A DNA stretch of 64,000 nucleotides from Lichenostomus cassidix (Eukaryota; Chordata; Aves; Passeriformes; Meliphagidae). Below, in pieces: positions 44,132-56,686 of the stretch (the first letter of the stretch is position 1; each line of letters starts with the position of its first letter). The stretch covers positions 17,197,007-17,261,006 of the forward strand of contig CM039210.1 in NCBI GenBank assembly GCA_008360975.2, given 5' to 3'. The notes under the pieces were generated by a model. It saw only the letters and a list, made by a program, of their open reading frames with translations, was not told where the DNA came from and made no database searches. The position numbers and the translations under genes are program-made.

Positions 44132-45913
44132 AGGAGCCCTGCCTCTAGCCAGGTAGAGGAAAGGGATAATCGGATCTATTGGACTGTGTGGATCCGATGG
44201 CCTGGCACGTCTGACCCACAAAGATACACTGCTTTGGTTGACACCGGCGCTCAGTGCACCCTGATGCCATCCAGGTATGTGGGGACCGAATCCATTTCTA
44301 TTTCTTGGGTGACAGGAGGATCCCAGCAGCTGACTGTACTGGAAGCTGAAGTGAGTTTAACTGGGAACGAGTGGCAGAAACACCCCATTGTGACTGGTCC
44401 AGACGCCCCATGCATCCTCGGCATAGATTATCTCAGGAGTGGATATTTCAAAGACCCAAAGGGACATCGGTGGGCTTTTGGGATAGCAGCCGTAGAGACA
44501 GAAGACATAAGACAACTGAATACCCTGCCTGGTCTCTCAGATAACCCGTCTGCTGTAGGACTACTGAGAATTGAAGAACAGCGGGTACCAATTGCTACAG
44601 CAACAGTGCGCCGCCGGCAATACCGCACAGACAGAGACTCTGTGGCCCCCATCCATAAGATGATTTGGGAACTGGAGAGCCAAGGGGTGGTCAGCAAGGC
44701 TCACTCACCCTTTAACAGCCCTATATGGCCGGTGCGTAAGTCCAGTGAAGAATGGAGACTGACAGTGGATTACCGTGGCCTGAATGAAGTCACACCACCA
44801 CTGAGTGCTGCTGTACCGGACATGTTGGAACTTCAGTACGAGCTAGAATCCAAGGCAGCAAAGTGGTATGCGACCATCGATATTGCCAATGCCTTTTTCT
44901 CCATTCCTCTGGCAGCAGAGTGCAGGCCTCAGTTTGCTTTCACCTGGAGAGGTGTGCAGTACACATGGAACCGACTGCCCCAGGGGTGGAAGCACAGTCC
45001 CACCATCTGCCATGGACTGATCCAGGCTGCATTGGAAAAGGGTGAGGCTCCAGAACATTTGCAGTATATTGATGACATCATTGTGTGGGGGGACACAGCA
45101 ACGGAAGTATTTGGGAAAGGAGAGAAAATCATCAGAATTCTCCTGGAAGCCGGTTTCACCATCAAGAAGAGTAAAGTCAAGGGACCTGCCCGAGAGATCC
45201 AGTTCCTGGGAGTAAAGTGGCAAGACGGGCGGCGTCAGATTCCTACCAAAGTCATCAACAAGATCACAGCGATGTCCCCACCAACCAACAAGAAAGAGAC
45301 GCAAGCCTTCCTAGGCGCCATAGGTTTTTGGAGAATGCACATCCCTGAGTACAGCCAGATCGTGAGTCCTCTCTACCTCGTAACCCGCAAGAAGAACGAT
45401 TTCCACTGGGGCCCTGAACAGCAGCAAGCCTTCACCCAGATCAAACAGGAGATCGCTCATGCGGTAGCCCTGGGACCAGTCAGGACAGGACCAGAGGTAA
45501 AGAATGTGCTTTACTCTGCAGCCGGGAGCCATGGTCTGTCCTGGAGCCTTTGGCAGAAAGTGCCTGGTGAGACCCGAGGTCGACCACTGGGATTCTGGAG
45601 TCGAAGTTACAGAGGGTCTGAAGTCAACTACACTCCCACTGAGAAAGAAATCTTGGCAGCTTATGAAGGAGTCCAAGCTGCCTCAGAGGTGATTGGCACA
45701 GAAACACAACTTCTCCTTGCACCCCGACTGCCAGTGCTGGGGTGGATGTTCAGGGGAAGGGTTTCCTCTACCCACCATGCCACTGATGCTACGTGGAGCA
45801 AATGGATTGCCCTCATCACGCAGCGCGCCCGTATTGGAAACCCGAATCGCCCTGGGATTCTGGAAATTATAACAAACTGGCCTGAAGGTGAGACTTTTAA
45901 AGGGACAAAATAA
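44132..45913 (+). CDS. pol: ERV-5 protease-RT (open, truncated before RNase H)
   Basis: In the same frame as gag, directly after its TAG. The protease has ALVDTGAQCTL (DTGA) and ILGIDYL. RT has WRLTVDYRGLN, a YATIDIANAFF catalytic Asp, LPQGWKHSPTICH and a QYIDDIIVW active site (YIDD, common in ERVL). The thumb and connection follow (FLGVKWQDG, QAFLGAIGFW, PTEKEILAAYEG). The frame is uninterrupted for 593 codons and ends at TAA 45911, just before the RNase H acidic motifs. RNase H, integrase and the 3' LTR are absent, so the provirus is 3' deleted. Confidence 0.93.
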   Translation, partial: RSPASSQVEERDNRIYWTVWIRWPGTSDPQRYTALVDTGAQCTLMPSRYVGTESISISWVTGGSQQLTVLEAEVSLTGNEWQKHPIVTGPDAPCILGIDYLRSGYFKDPKGHRWAFGIAAVETEDIRQLNTLPGLSDNPSAVGLLRIEEQRVPIATATVRRRQYRTDRDSVAPIHKMIWELESQGVVSKAHSPFNSPIWPVRKSSEEWRLTVDYRGLNEVTPPLSAAVPDMLELQYELESKAAKWYATIDIANAFFSIPLAAECRPQFAFTWRGVQYTWNRLPQGWKHSPTICHGLIQAALEKGEAPEHLQYIDDIIVWGDTATEVFGKGEKIIRILLEAGFTIKKSKVKGPAREIQFLGVKWQDGRRQIPTKVINKITAMSPPTNKKETQAFLGAIGFWRMHIPEYSQIVSPLYLVTRKKNDFHWGPEQQQAFTQIKQEIAHAVALGPVRTGPEVKNVLYSAAGSHGLSWSLWQKVPGETRGRPLGFWSRSYRGSEVNYTPTEKEILAAYEGVQAASEVIGTETQLLLAPRLPVLGWMFRGRVSSTHHATDATWSKWIALITQRARIGNPNRPGILEIITNWPEGETFKGTK

Positions 45914-46277
45914 TGGAGTTCATGGTTTCTGATGCCATGACAGATTGTCATTTGAGGCATCCTGAAGTTGATGGTGTTTCTTTAGTCTGTTGGCTTAAAG
46001 AGAGAGGCACTGTCCCTGCAAATCCTGCTGGATAAGTGTCGTAAATGTCATTTACTATAGGTGTTAGTTACATTAGATTCCATTTCTGTGTCGTAGGAGG
46101 TAGTCACAGAAACAGAGTTGAAGACACATCTGCTCTTAAAACACTGCGTTTTAAGTGTGATTTTCAGGCTAGAACATTTTCTTCAGTTTAAGCTCAATGA
46201 ACAGACCTCTGTTATGACCTGCCTCTGAGATAAGGGTAATTGAAGTTCTTGTTAATAGAGCCCTTGGGGTGGATTAG
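45914..46277. other. Sequence between ERV-5 and LTR-D, nothing assigned
   Basis: Short AT-rich stretch. It is not recognisable as further pol sequence in any frame. Confidence 0.5.
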
Positions 46278-47073
46278 TGAGGTTGTAAGGTCCGGAGGGG
46301 TCCGGCCGCCTCAGTCCCAATGGGCTGCAGGAGCTTCGGGAGACCTCGGGGGCCTCACCTGGGCCCAAGCTCTCAGCCCTCCCGGCTGTTCAGCTCTGTC
46401 CCAGAGGCGGCTGCGGTCAGCCTCAGTGTTCCCAGGCTCGCTCCTTGGAGCGGCAGGGACCACGCGGCGGAGGCGGGTGCCTGCCGGGCAGGAACGCCGT
46501 GGAGTCGCTGGTCGCTTCCCGTGATAAAGAAAGTGCGACGAGCTGAGAGTCGCCAGTGTGCAGTTTATTAAGGAGAAGCGGCGCGGGGGAGGCACACTGG
46601 GGGCTCTCGGGTGGGGCGGTCCACGCAGCTACCGGGTGCAGAGCCCGGCGGGGCTGGGGTCGCGGCCACACCACGCCGAGAGAACAAAGGGAGGGGGTTT
46701 TTAGGGGGAGATACGGGGTTTCCCGGGGAGGAACAACAGGGGCGGAGCCAACGGGGCTCCGGGACAACATGAGGGAAAAGCGGGGGAGCAAATGAAATAT
46801 AACTAGGGAGGGGATTACAAGCAACTCATGGGGGAAGCCCGGCAACAGAACATTCTAGGGAGGGCAAGCAGCGGGGGCGGTGATAGGGGCGGGGAAGCGA
46901 ACTTTAAACCAATAAGCTTAGGAAAAACTTTCCAGGGGAGGGAGAGAGCGGTTTACGGCCCGGCCTCCTCCGAGTCCCAGGCGATGGCATCCTCGGCAGC
47001 GTCCCCGTGGATTACGCCGACCGCCGGCCTCGGGGACTCGGGATCTGCAGCATCGGGCCGCCGCACCCCCACA
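46278..47073 (-). mobile_element. Solo LTR-D (796 bp), CpG-rich
   Basis: Plus-strand TGAGGTTGTAAGG...CACCCCCACA with perfect 6-bp target duplication GATTAG (46272-46277, 47074-47079). Minus orientation from the AATAAACTGC near 46566. It is very rich in G/C and CpG compared with its flanks. Open frames on both strands are composition effects. Confidence 0.93.
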
Positions 47074-47079
47074 GATTAG

Positions 47080-47659
47080 AGTGAAACACTAATGATACTG
47101 AATGACCAGTGTTTATTTAGATATATATATAAAGCAGGTTTATTTTAGAACAATTTGGTTGCTATGGAAAGGAGGTATGTTGCTGTTTTAGTTATTATCT
47201 ATGGAAATAAAACAATATAAAAATATAAAAATCACTTAATAAAATATATAAGGAAAAGAAAGAAAGAGAGAAAGAAAGAGAAAGAGAAGAAAGAAAGAAA
47301 AAGAGAAGAGAAGACAAAGAAAAGAAAAGAAAAGAGGAAAAATATCACCACCTGTGGATTCAGAGACAAGACTTGATTGTTGCAATTTAGATGTCCCAAA
47401 GTGATGGTTGCAGTCTTGAAGCCCACAAAACACAAAGTTCAATGGGTTAATATACATTCAGGTTTAGGTGGAAAGCCCAGGTACCTCCCCTGGGGAGGGG
47501 AGTTTTACACTGCTGCAGCACTGTGGATCATGCAGAGTCCACTGGTGGAAGGTGTCAGAAATGAGTCTGGGGGCACTTTGGAGATCCTTGATGGTTTATG
47601 ACCCCTTCTAAGACATGACTGCTGTTTGTCCTGTCTGCATAGTTGAATCAGTTAATGCT
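47080..47659. other. Non-genic stretch with purine microsatellite
   Basis: Contains a long GAAA/GA-rich tract at about 47250-47340. The open frames over it are low-complexity artefacts. No gene seen. Confidence 0.7.
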
Positions 47660-49031
47660 TGTGGTGGTTTTGATTGGCCCAAAACATCAGTAAAGTATTT
47701 TTTAACATCTAAGAGAAATTTGGACCCCTCAGAAGCTGTTGTAGTAGGCCTGGGGAAGTATCTAAGGGGTGGGGAGTTGCACAAAGATGGCTCCTGTGTG
47801 TCCTGAGTGAAAGTTCTGGAAGTTTTTACATCAAGTCCAGCAGAGCCAATCTCTGATGGCTCTGAAGGTGATGGACATGCTGCCGGCCAAGTTTGGGCCA
47901 ATTAGAAGTGCTAGTTATGCCTCTGTGAAAACATATTTAAGAAGAAATCAAAACAAGGCAGGCATGCACTTCTTTGTAGTTAGAGGAGGAGGAAGTGGAG
48001 GTAAAAATATGTGGAGGGAGAACAGCATGGAGACGCCAAGGTCAGTGAAGAAGGTGGGGGAGGAGGTGCTCCAGGCGCCGCAGCTGAAAACCCTCTGCTA
48101 GCTGTGGTGAAGGCCATGGGGAGCAGGAGGTCCCCTGCAGCCCATGGGGTCCACAAGGATGCAGAAATTCACCCACAGCCCACACCAGAGGAGCAGGTGG
48201 ATGCCTGGAGAGAGCTGTGATCCAGTTTGGAGTCTCATTGAAAGAGTTAAAGCTACAAGGCCTTGCAAGGGAGAAAAAGGCCTTGCTCCTGGGATGGAAG
48301 CAGCCTGGCCTCAGCTCGGGAGAGTCTGCACCTTATGGACAAGAGGACTCATGTTGCAGCAGAATTTGGGCGGGATGTTGCTCGTGAGATTGGACCCACA
48401 CCAAAGAAGTTCCCAGAGGACTGTCTCTCGTGGGAGGGACCCCATGGCTAAGTAGAGAACCCCTCTCCCTGATTGGACTGACCAGAACACCTCTCACCCT
48501 GCCCCCTGTCTGTGTTGCTGGTTTGGAAAGAGGGAAGGGGGGTGAGCGGAGAGACTGCTTCTTAAGAGGGTGGGGGGTGAGAGCAGAAAAACTGTCTGGA
48601 GAAAGAGAGAAATAAGTAGAGATAAAGAGTATTTGTAGTAGAAGAATTGTGGTGATGAATAGATTTATGGACTTGCTCTGTGGACTGAGAAAATACCCCA
48701 CACCCTGCCTCCCTACCCAGGCTTGTTGGTTAAAAAGAGGAAAGGGGGTGAATAAAATGGGTTCGTAAGAGGGAGGGGGGGATGTGAACAAAATAGTGTA
48801 TGAAAAGTTTATTTTTGCCTTGCATTTTATCCTCCAACTCTGTTAGGTAATTAAATCACTTTTTTGCAACTTTAAGTTAGAACCTGTTTGCCCTTCTTTT
48901 TTCTTCGTGCATCTTCCTAGCAATATCCTATCTCATTTGACTCACGATATTGGTGTGTGTTTTTGCAGTGTTTTTGTTGCAGCAAGAGAGAGTCGAGGTC
49001 CCTGGCATTTAGTCAGGGTCAAATCCCGACA
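47660..49031 (+). mobile_element. Solo LTR-E copy 3 (about 1372 bp), uninterrupted
   Basis: TGTGGTGGTTTTGATTGG...ATCCCGACA with target duplication (A)TGCT (47655-47659, 49031-49035; the shared A makes it four or five bases). Serves as the template for reading the nested copy at 33684-36636. No gene content; its open frames recur in each copy but resemble no protein. Confidence 0.88.
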
Positions 49032-51234
49032 TGCTTTATCAGTAGGGATGAATAGGCCTTCAGGCCCACTTGTGAATGTCACAATACCTCCCCCGGTGTG
49101 GGGGGGAAAGAGTCTTACACCTGAGCCTTATCAGGAGGGAGGACATTGGTATGATAAAAAGCATTATACCACTGAACAGGATCTGTTTCTTATCAGCCTT
49201 TTTCCTTATCTGGCTCAAACCCCAGCTTGTTGCTCAACAAAGGTTGGTTTGTCGTGGTCATCCTCCAGCGGTGGGTGCACACCTGGCCTCAGCAAATCAC
49301 CTGCTGCTTTTGCAAATGGCCGATTGAGTCATTAACCTTTAAAATTATTCAGAGGTCTCTTGACCCATCAGAGCCCACAGACTAAACATTGGTTGGTTGG
49401 GACCTAAGAGAAGGACTCATTAGGAGACAGAGACCCAAAGGTCATTGACAGAGAGAGGGGGCACTCATGACTGACTTGACCGTGACTTCCCCCAAATTTT
49501 GACCCCATCCCAATCTTTGACATCCTTCTGAAGTCAGTGGTGTTACAAGTATTATAAGTGACAGGACAAGAAGAATGGGCCTCAAGTTGCTCCAGGGGAG
49601 GCTTTGCTTAGATATTAAGAAAAAATTCTTCACTGAAGGGGTGATCAGGCACTGGAATAGGCTGCCCAGGGCAGTGGTGGAATCACCACCCCTGGAAGTG
49701 TTCAAAAACCTGTGGATGTGGTACTTGGGGGACATGGTTTAGTGGGGAACATGGTTTAGTGGGGAACATAGCAGTGCTGGGCTAATGGTTGGACTTGATG
49801 ATCTTAGAGGTCTTTTCCAACCTTAACAATCCTATGATTCTAAGGGAATAACAACCCAAAGTCCTGGTCCTGCTTGGTTGGTGATTTGAGTAATGAATCT
49901 GGTTCTCCCAATCCTATTTGCTGCCTTGGAGGGAGTTTGATGTGTGCCATGGTGCAGAAAGAGGCTAATGAAATAGTTCAGGTGGAGAGGTCTTTCAAGT
50001 GTGCAGGTACTCAGCAGGCTCTTATCTCCCATCTGACTCAACTTCTCCTAGCACTTCTGTAACCACTTCCTCTTCAGCCTCATTAGAGGCAAAGCTACTC
50101 ATTTCCTTTAACCACAGCAGCTGTCAGTTATCTTGTCTTTATTCCTGGCCTTGGGTCTTTCCACCAGCATGCTCTTCACATCGCTGTCCCAGCACCATGG
50201 GCTGCTCTTTGCCCTGTGCGCATCCAGCCTGTGTCCTGTGCTGCTTTTGCCTCCTGCTTTTTCTTCTGCAACCCATGAGGATTCAAGGGCGTTTCTTGTT
50301 TTGCTGACCTAGATGCTCTCTCTTCCCTCAAATTTGAAAGACTGATACATTTTACAAGGCAAAGCAGCCTCAATGCCTTCCTCTAAATACCTCAAATTAT
50401 TGCCCTTCTTGCTTGCCCTTTATACACCCTATTGTCCCACAGTTCCCCCTTGATGCTGGGGACGCTCGGTACATTATACAGCACCAAGCAAGACACCACT
50501 GCTTACTCAGCAAGTGCAAGCCTGCATGGACAAAATCCAACCTTTTTTACTCCTAGGATCATTTGAAGCATGCAGAATGGAATAATATGGGATATGTTGT
50601 TTGTACAGCCTCTAGATTGGGCACAGGATAGACCCTGGATCAAAGCCTTTTTGGTCCTTCTTGTGCCATCATTTATGGCTCTGAGGAATGGATGCTGAGC
50701 CAAGACCTGGTACATTCTCTTATCAGATGTGTTTTTTTGTTTTATTTTATTCATTTATTTGTTTTTTCCCATAGGGAGGGAAAGCCGGTGCATTTGGCAC
50801 TTGTGCAAGTGAAAAAGAAATAACAGGAGGGAAAAAAAAGGAGAAAGGAGGAATCCCGTGGCAGCAGCAGTAAATAAAAACATACCTCTTGTTAATGATT
50901 TATACAGAAAAATAATTTTCCACACATTTCAGGGTGCAGAAGGAAATGTTTGATCAGAGGAAGAAGGAGAGATTATTGCCCTATTATGATGGTGTTAGAA
51001 GGGGGCTACTGTGTCTGATGGTAGCTCAGAGGCAGCTCAATAACAGAGCCAATCTAGGAAAATTTGGTAACACAGATGATGGAATTCCTCAGGGTTTTAC
51101 TTTCTGTGGCTGATCTCTGTGTCAGTAACCTTTTTCTAAATACCTATAAAACTTTCCATTTGTAGCCTGGAGTAGCTGCCACTACCTCCAGTATGGTGTG
51201 CTTGGCAAGAGCTGCCTAGAACAAAGTAACCATT
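49032..51234. other. Intergenic stretch with one CR1 copy
   Basis: No gene seen. Apart from the CR1 at 49556-49843 the sequence appears single-copy. Confidence 0.6.
49556..49843 (+). repeat. CR1 LINE 3' end
   Basis: CR1 landmarks AAGTGACAGGACAAG, GGCTGCCCAGGGCAGTGG, CACCACCCCTGGAAGTGTTC, GGTTGGACTTGATGATCTTA and terminal CCTATGATTCTA. A GGGGAACATGGTTTAGT unit is tandemly repeated near 49730-49770. A different CR1 subfamily from the copy at 27540. Confidence 0.93.
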
Positions 51235-51708
51235 TATCGTAGGTTACAATATAGATGCATTTAAGTATTCTATTACCACCAGCTGTGGGCCGTTAGCTGT
51301 TATCACCTGCTAATGACCCACCCCGGATAACAGTCCATGGGCCATCAAAGACCCACCAGATGACTCATGGACTTATCCTATTGTAAGATACTCCAACCAG
51401 GAGGGAGGAGCCAAGCGTTCCCACCTGGATAAAACCTAGCCTTAGAACTGCCTAGTTAGCCTTGTTTACTGGGTTTCCAGAGGACAAGAGCTACTGCTGG
51501 ACCTTCAGCTGGTGACTAGACCACCACAGGATCTCTGCTTCAACTGAAACACTTCATTTGGACTGCTACCACCACCCTAACTGGATTGTGAGGTTGTATC
51601 TGACTTTGCCAGTGCTTTTCCTTTTATTATTTCACTTTTTAAAAAATTTTCCTATTAATTTTAATCTTGACTTGTGATCTCCCACTGGTTTGTTTTCAAA
51701 CCAATACA
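51235..51708 (+). mobile_element. Solo ERVL-type LTR-L copy 3 (474 bp)
   Basis: TATCGTAGG...CAATACA (5' TG worn to TA) with perfect 5-bp target duplication CCATT (51230-51234, 51709-51713). Lacks the internal duplication of the ERV-5 LTR. Confidence 0.92.
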
Positions 51709-53021
51709 CCATTTAAGTCCCCTTCAGTGCATGTTGACACTTTTCCCCAAAGAGTTTTATGGCTGTTGTTAAACAAATAAGTTGTTCCTTGTAGTGGCAC
51801 ACACTGCTGCACCCAGCAGAGTGCTTGGGGTATTCTCTTGGATTGTCTCAAAAGTCACCTTTGATTATACATCACACCAAAAGTGACAGTGCTTGGTCTG
51901 GGAGCTCATCAACCTGCTGTTGAATTGATGAAGGTAAATCTGGCTTGTTTTTTTGTGTTGTAATGAGCTGGAGCACGGTTGGCACATCATTCTGCTTTCT
52001 AGTGTCTTGGAGGCTTAATCTTCACAAGGGTAATGAGTAAAAATGACATGTTGACTCTTGATGTCATTAGGATCAAACACTATTCCTTGACTCAGAGGTG
52101 TAAATCCAGCAAACTGAGTCCAACTTTAGAGCAGTCTACAGCACTGTTTGTCTCAGAGGGCACAAATGGGAGGAGGTTGGTCCTTTAGAGACTAGAAGTA
52201 GGCATGAGGCGGTGTTTACAGGTCTGATGACTATACTCTGTTCCTTGACATAACTTTAGGTTGGGAGTAAGTAGATTTACAAAACCTTGGCACAGTTCTC
52301 AGGCAGGAGCTTGTAAAAGTTCTTGGTCAACATGATGGGCATCTCTCCTTCTCCTGCAGATGGGTGCTTTGCTACACTGGCTGTTGTCACAGCAGTACCG
52401 TGGGCAGTCTTGCTTTTATGGGACTTGTGTTTTATGACTGTGTTAGTTGTTTAATCATTCAGCTGGCCCTCCCATCAGCCCTGTACAATAGTTAGTTACA
52501 TAGAAAGGTGACTATCTGATCTAATGATGGCATCTCAAACCTAATTAGAGAGTCAAATATGGTTCCATAATCTACTCTTGATTTTTCTGTGTTGAGAAGA
52601 GAGATACATGTGTGCAGTGTGCACACTTTCATGCATCCATAACTGCAAATATGCTTGGATACTCATTTATTTCTGTCTCTTTATCTTGGGGGAGAAGCTT
52701 GCAGCTTCATCTGGCTGTGAGAGATCTTTGTTTTATCATGTCTTTTCCCCTCCAGTGTGTTTTTCCTAGCTCTCTTTGCCAGGCTTGGGCATGCTGAGGC
52801 AGAGCTATCAGTCAGTGTTACTCAGTCATGCTAGTGGAGGTACAGAGGGCTGGTAGCACTTGGACTCAGGGTAAATTGATGGAAACAAGTGAAGATTACA
52901 CTTCTGCTGTTGTTCTGGCAACCACCATTAATCCTTGCTCCTTGTTTTCATGTGGATAGACCATATCTGTGAGAGCTTGCATCCTTTCCCTTCAGAGAAA
53001 GTCCTCACATAACACATTGGT
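51709..53021. other. Intergenic stretch, no gene seen
   Basis: Apparently single-copy. No recognisable coding, RNA or repeat feature. Confidence 0.6.
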
Positions 53022-53944
53022 TGTGGGTTGATGCTGGCTGGATGCCAGGCACCCACGAAAGCTGCTCACTCATTCCCCTCTGCAGCTGGACAGAGGGGAG
53101 AAAATTTAACAAAGGATTCATGAGTTGAGGTAAGGACCAGGAGAGAGCAGCACAAGGAGGCAGGGAATGGGGGTTATGGTCAGTTCATCACCCCTGGTTT
53201 TTCCTGCTGCTCAGGGAGAGATGTTCCCCTGCTGCACTGTGGGGTCCCTACCACAGGAGACAGTTCTCTGTGAACTTCTCCAATATGGCTCCATCTCACG
53301 AGCAACAGATCTCTGCGATCTGCAACATGGGTCCATCCCACGGGCAAACAGTCCTCCCAAAACTGCTTCAGCGTGGGTCACTCTTCCATGGGGTGCAGTC
53401 CTCCAAGGACAGGCTGCTCCAGCATGGGAACAGGGCCCCTCTGTCCACAGATCTCCCACAGGATCACAGCCTCCTCCCAGACATCCACCTGCTCTGGTGT
53501 GGGCTCCTCCCCCACGGGCTGTGGGCAGATTTCTGCATCCCCTGTAGACCCCCATGGGCTGCAGGGGGACAGCCTGCTTCACCATGGTCTTCACCATGGC
53601 CAGCAGAAGAATCTCAACTCCATCATCTGGAGCATCTCCTCCCCCTCCTTCTGCACTGACCTTGGTGTCTGCATAGTTGTTTATCTCACATATTCATACT
53701 CTGCTCTACTGTGACTGGAATTAAAACTGCGCAACAACTTTTGTTTTGATTTCTTCTTAAATATGTTATAACAGAGGTGTTACCACAATTTCTAATTGAC
53801 CCTGCCTTGGCCAGCAGCACTTCCATCTTTGGAGCCATCAGGGATTGGCTCTGATGGATGTTCTGGAAGCTTCTAGAAGCTTCTCACAGAAGCCACTCCT
53901 GTGGCCCCCTGATACCAAAAACCAGGCCATGCAAACCCAATACA
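53022..53944 (-). mobile_element. Old LTR-E2 copy (about 920 bp)
   Basis: Reverse-oriented relative of LTR-E: GGGCTGCAGGGGGACAGCC, CCACCTGCTCTGGTGTGGGC, CTGACCTTGGTGTCTGCATAG, and a 3' plus-strand end CATGCAAACCCAATACA, which is the start of LTR-E2. No target duplication found. More diverged than LTR-E copies 1-3. Confidence 0.7.
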
Positions 53945-54893
53945 CCCATGCAAAATCACAGGCAGAGGTAGAAGAACTGAAACAAAAGCAGTGTTAGTGG
54001 CAGGAGGACAGTGTGGAGAAGAACCACCTTTCTTCTTCTAATTCACCTTTTTAATGAATCACATGCCTTATTTAGTTATTTTTATAGATAATCTGTGGAT
54101 TATAAGCCTTCCCATATGGCCATACCATTTGTAATTATTCTCATAAATTGAGGATCTCATAATTTATTTTTTGTATACCAACATCTATTTTACATGTGTA
54201 TATATCCAAGTATATCTTATAAATGGGGATTTTAGCAGTCTGTTTAAAATTGCCATTCAGTGGAGAGATCAATTCGCCCAGCACTGGAGACTGAGGCCAA
54301 ATAATACATCACAGAAGCACAGAATGGCTGGGTTTGGAAGGGCCCCTGGAGATTGTCCAGTCTACCACAGTGCTCAGCGCAGGGTCACCTAGGGCAGGAT
54401 GCTCAGAGTTGTGCCTGGTTGGAATTTATATATCACCAGGCTAGCTCTGATTCTTTATTAAGAGATAATGTTCATTTGTTTTGCTTGAAGAGAAAGTCCT
54501 TCTGCCTTGTTTCTGTCCTGATTGATGCAAGGAGGGTGAAAGGGAGAGGGTGTTTCCTATGGGATCTATACTGTGGACAGAAAATAGCCGTCACAGTCAT
54601 TTTTTGAGCTCCCTTGCAAAGCTGAGTTGTTCTTTCAGAGTATCATGACCACAGGAAGTAACTTAGTCTGTGGTCCAAAGATGCAATAAATCTAGCTCTA
54701 GGGCTCTGGGCAGCAGATTAAATATGCTACTTGTGCATGATACTGATCCAGTATAAACTCATTTTCCTGATTCAAATTTGTTCCAAAAAATTAGCAGTGA
54801 CTTAATTTTATCCCAGCGGACTTTGTATTGCATCATAATGTAATTTGTCTGCACCACACTGGCTTTATGGCTCACAAGTTTTACCCATTCCTG
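53945..54893. other. Intergenic stretch with a CR1 fragment
   Basis: No gene seen; AT-rich. Confidence 0.6.
54308..54418 (-). repeat. CR1 LINE 3' fragment
   Basis: CACAGAAGCACAGAATGGCT, GGTTTGGAAGGGCCCCTGG, GGGTCACCTAGGGCAGGATG: reverse complement of a CR1 tail, an older subfamily. Confidence 0.82.
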
Positions 54894-55961
54894 TCTTGGT
54901 TTGAAAGACAGGTGTCTGCCAAGGAAGGTGGGAACCTCCCTTGGAATAGAGAATATGACCCCTCCTTCGCTCTGAATTATTATAACTTTGAAATTAAGGG
55001 GCTTTCAGGCAAAGATGTGGGAAAAGGAATAACAGTTCTTTACTAGAATGTTTAAGAAGGCAAACACACAACAACAACGGCAGCAACAACAAACAAAACC
55101 AGAAACCCAGTAACAGCCTTCTCTGGGCTGTCAAAGCACCTTCCCCTTTGGTGCAGTTACAGTCACAGCTGGCAGGGGTGCTGTTGGCTCCCAGCTGGGC
55201 AGGGCAGGCACGATGATTCCCCCACGGCTGCAGGGGGCTCTGTGGCGCAGGTTCAGTCATCTCTCTCATGTGGTAATGGCGGGCAGGCTGGATGGCAGAA
55301 TGGGCCGTAGCAGGGACCTCAGAGCAGGGGCTGGAACAGCAGAGGCAGGCACCCCCCCCCCCCCGCCCCGGAGTGGTAAACGAAATGAAACAGGAAACTC
55401 CGCAGCCTTGGCAGGGGCTGCGAGAGTCAGGTGGACACGGGCTGTTGGGTTAGAGTGTAGCAAAAAAGCTCGAGGGAGTGGCCAAAAACAGTGGGGCTGG
55501 GCAGTGGCAGCCGGGCTTCTCCGTAGCAGATGCTGCGTGCAGCTGGGGAGACATGCCCTCCGGGAAGGGGGAGGGGGTCGGGGTCCCAGGTTTTCCCCTG
55601 AGGCACCTGGGTGGATGGTGAGGGTCCTTTCCAGTCAAATCGGGTGTTAATAAGGTCCCGGTTCAACGACTGCTCTTATGAGCAGAGTCTCACTCACGGT
55701 AGGAGAAGAAAAGTAGGAGCTGGAACTCCACCGTGGTGGTGGAACCTTCCCACAGCGACCGCTGTCTTCCCCTCCCATGCCGAGAGAGCAAGAGAGAGCT
55801 AGGAGCTATGCCCAGCCCCTTTGCCCCAGCCCAAATCTCCTGGCATCTCTGCCCCTCCAAGAGAAACCTTTCAGATAAGAGTATCCAGCTGCACCCTTTC
55901 CCCAGTGCTGGGCTACTTCTTTTGTCTTAAGTACCGGTTGTTATTGTTTCTTAGCAACAGG
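54894..55961 (-). mobile_element. Solo LTR-K (about 1068 bp, ends approximate)
   Basis: Begins TGTCTTGGTTTGAAAGACAGG, a start common to a large avian LTR group, and ends near TTAGCAACA. Minus orientation is inferred because TGTTGCTAAG reads as an LTR start. Includes a C run near 55352. No target duplication confirmed. Confidence 0.62.
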
Positions 55962-56686
55962 TAGGAGAAAATTCCCTGAGGGAAAGAAAACAAAAGGAGA
56001 AATCCTAACCTCCAACAATTCCATAGAAGTGTGATCAAATGCCCATTCCTTATCTATGTCAATCCTGTGCTGCTGGTGATCTGGCAGTGCATGGACTACG
56101 ACCATGCTTGAAATGCCTATAGTTTTGGAAAACAATAATGAAGAAAAAAGTTGGGGCATTTTTGTACTCTTAATGTGAGTTAAATGAGTTTAGTGCATCT
56201 TGCCACATGCCAAGCTGTTGGGATTTTTATGTCCCATGACGAATTCTGCAGTTTCACAGACACTTTTCATAAAAGCAAGTTTCTAACCAAAACTTTTCCT
56301 CGGGTGTAATGTGGGTTATCCATTGTCCTCTGCCCCAGAGGCAGCTGCATTTCAGCAGTAGCATATATAATCATAGAAGCAACTTGTGAGTCTTTGGAGT
56401 GAAAGGAGATCTCTCATCATTAAATGCTGCTGTATAGTTTTCATTGCTTTGTAGTGAATGGTTTTAAAAGGATGGAGTGTAAAGAGGCTTCCAGAATTTC
56501 TAATATTGTGTGGAGACTAGGGATTTAACTGTATGACCCATGAGAGAACATGAAATCCAGAAGCAACATGATAGATGTGGTATTTGAGAAGATGGGAGCT
56601 CCACGTTCACTATGACATCTCGGACTCATGTCTCAGTCTCCCCTCATTTGAACATGTTCAATAGTTTTTTTTTTTCATTTTCATCT
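55962..56686. other. Intergenic stretch, no gene seen
   Basis: Nothing recognised; a T run precedes LTR-G copy 3. Confidence 0.55.

Noticed and set aside
47232..47457. Open frames rich in Phe, Ser and Leu
   Set aside because: Produced by the purine microsatellite at about 47250-47340.
33684..49031. Similar open frames recurring at 34167-34474 and 48144-48455 as a possible multicopy gene family
   Set aside because: They recur because both are inside LTR-E copies. The LTR ends and duplications explain them, and the frames are not conserved in the older LTR-E2.
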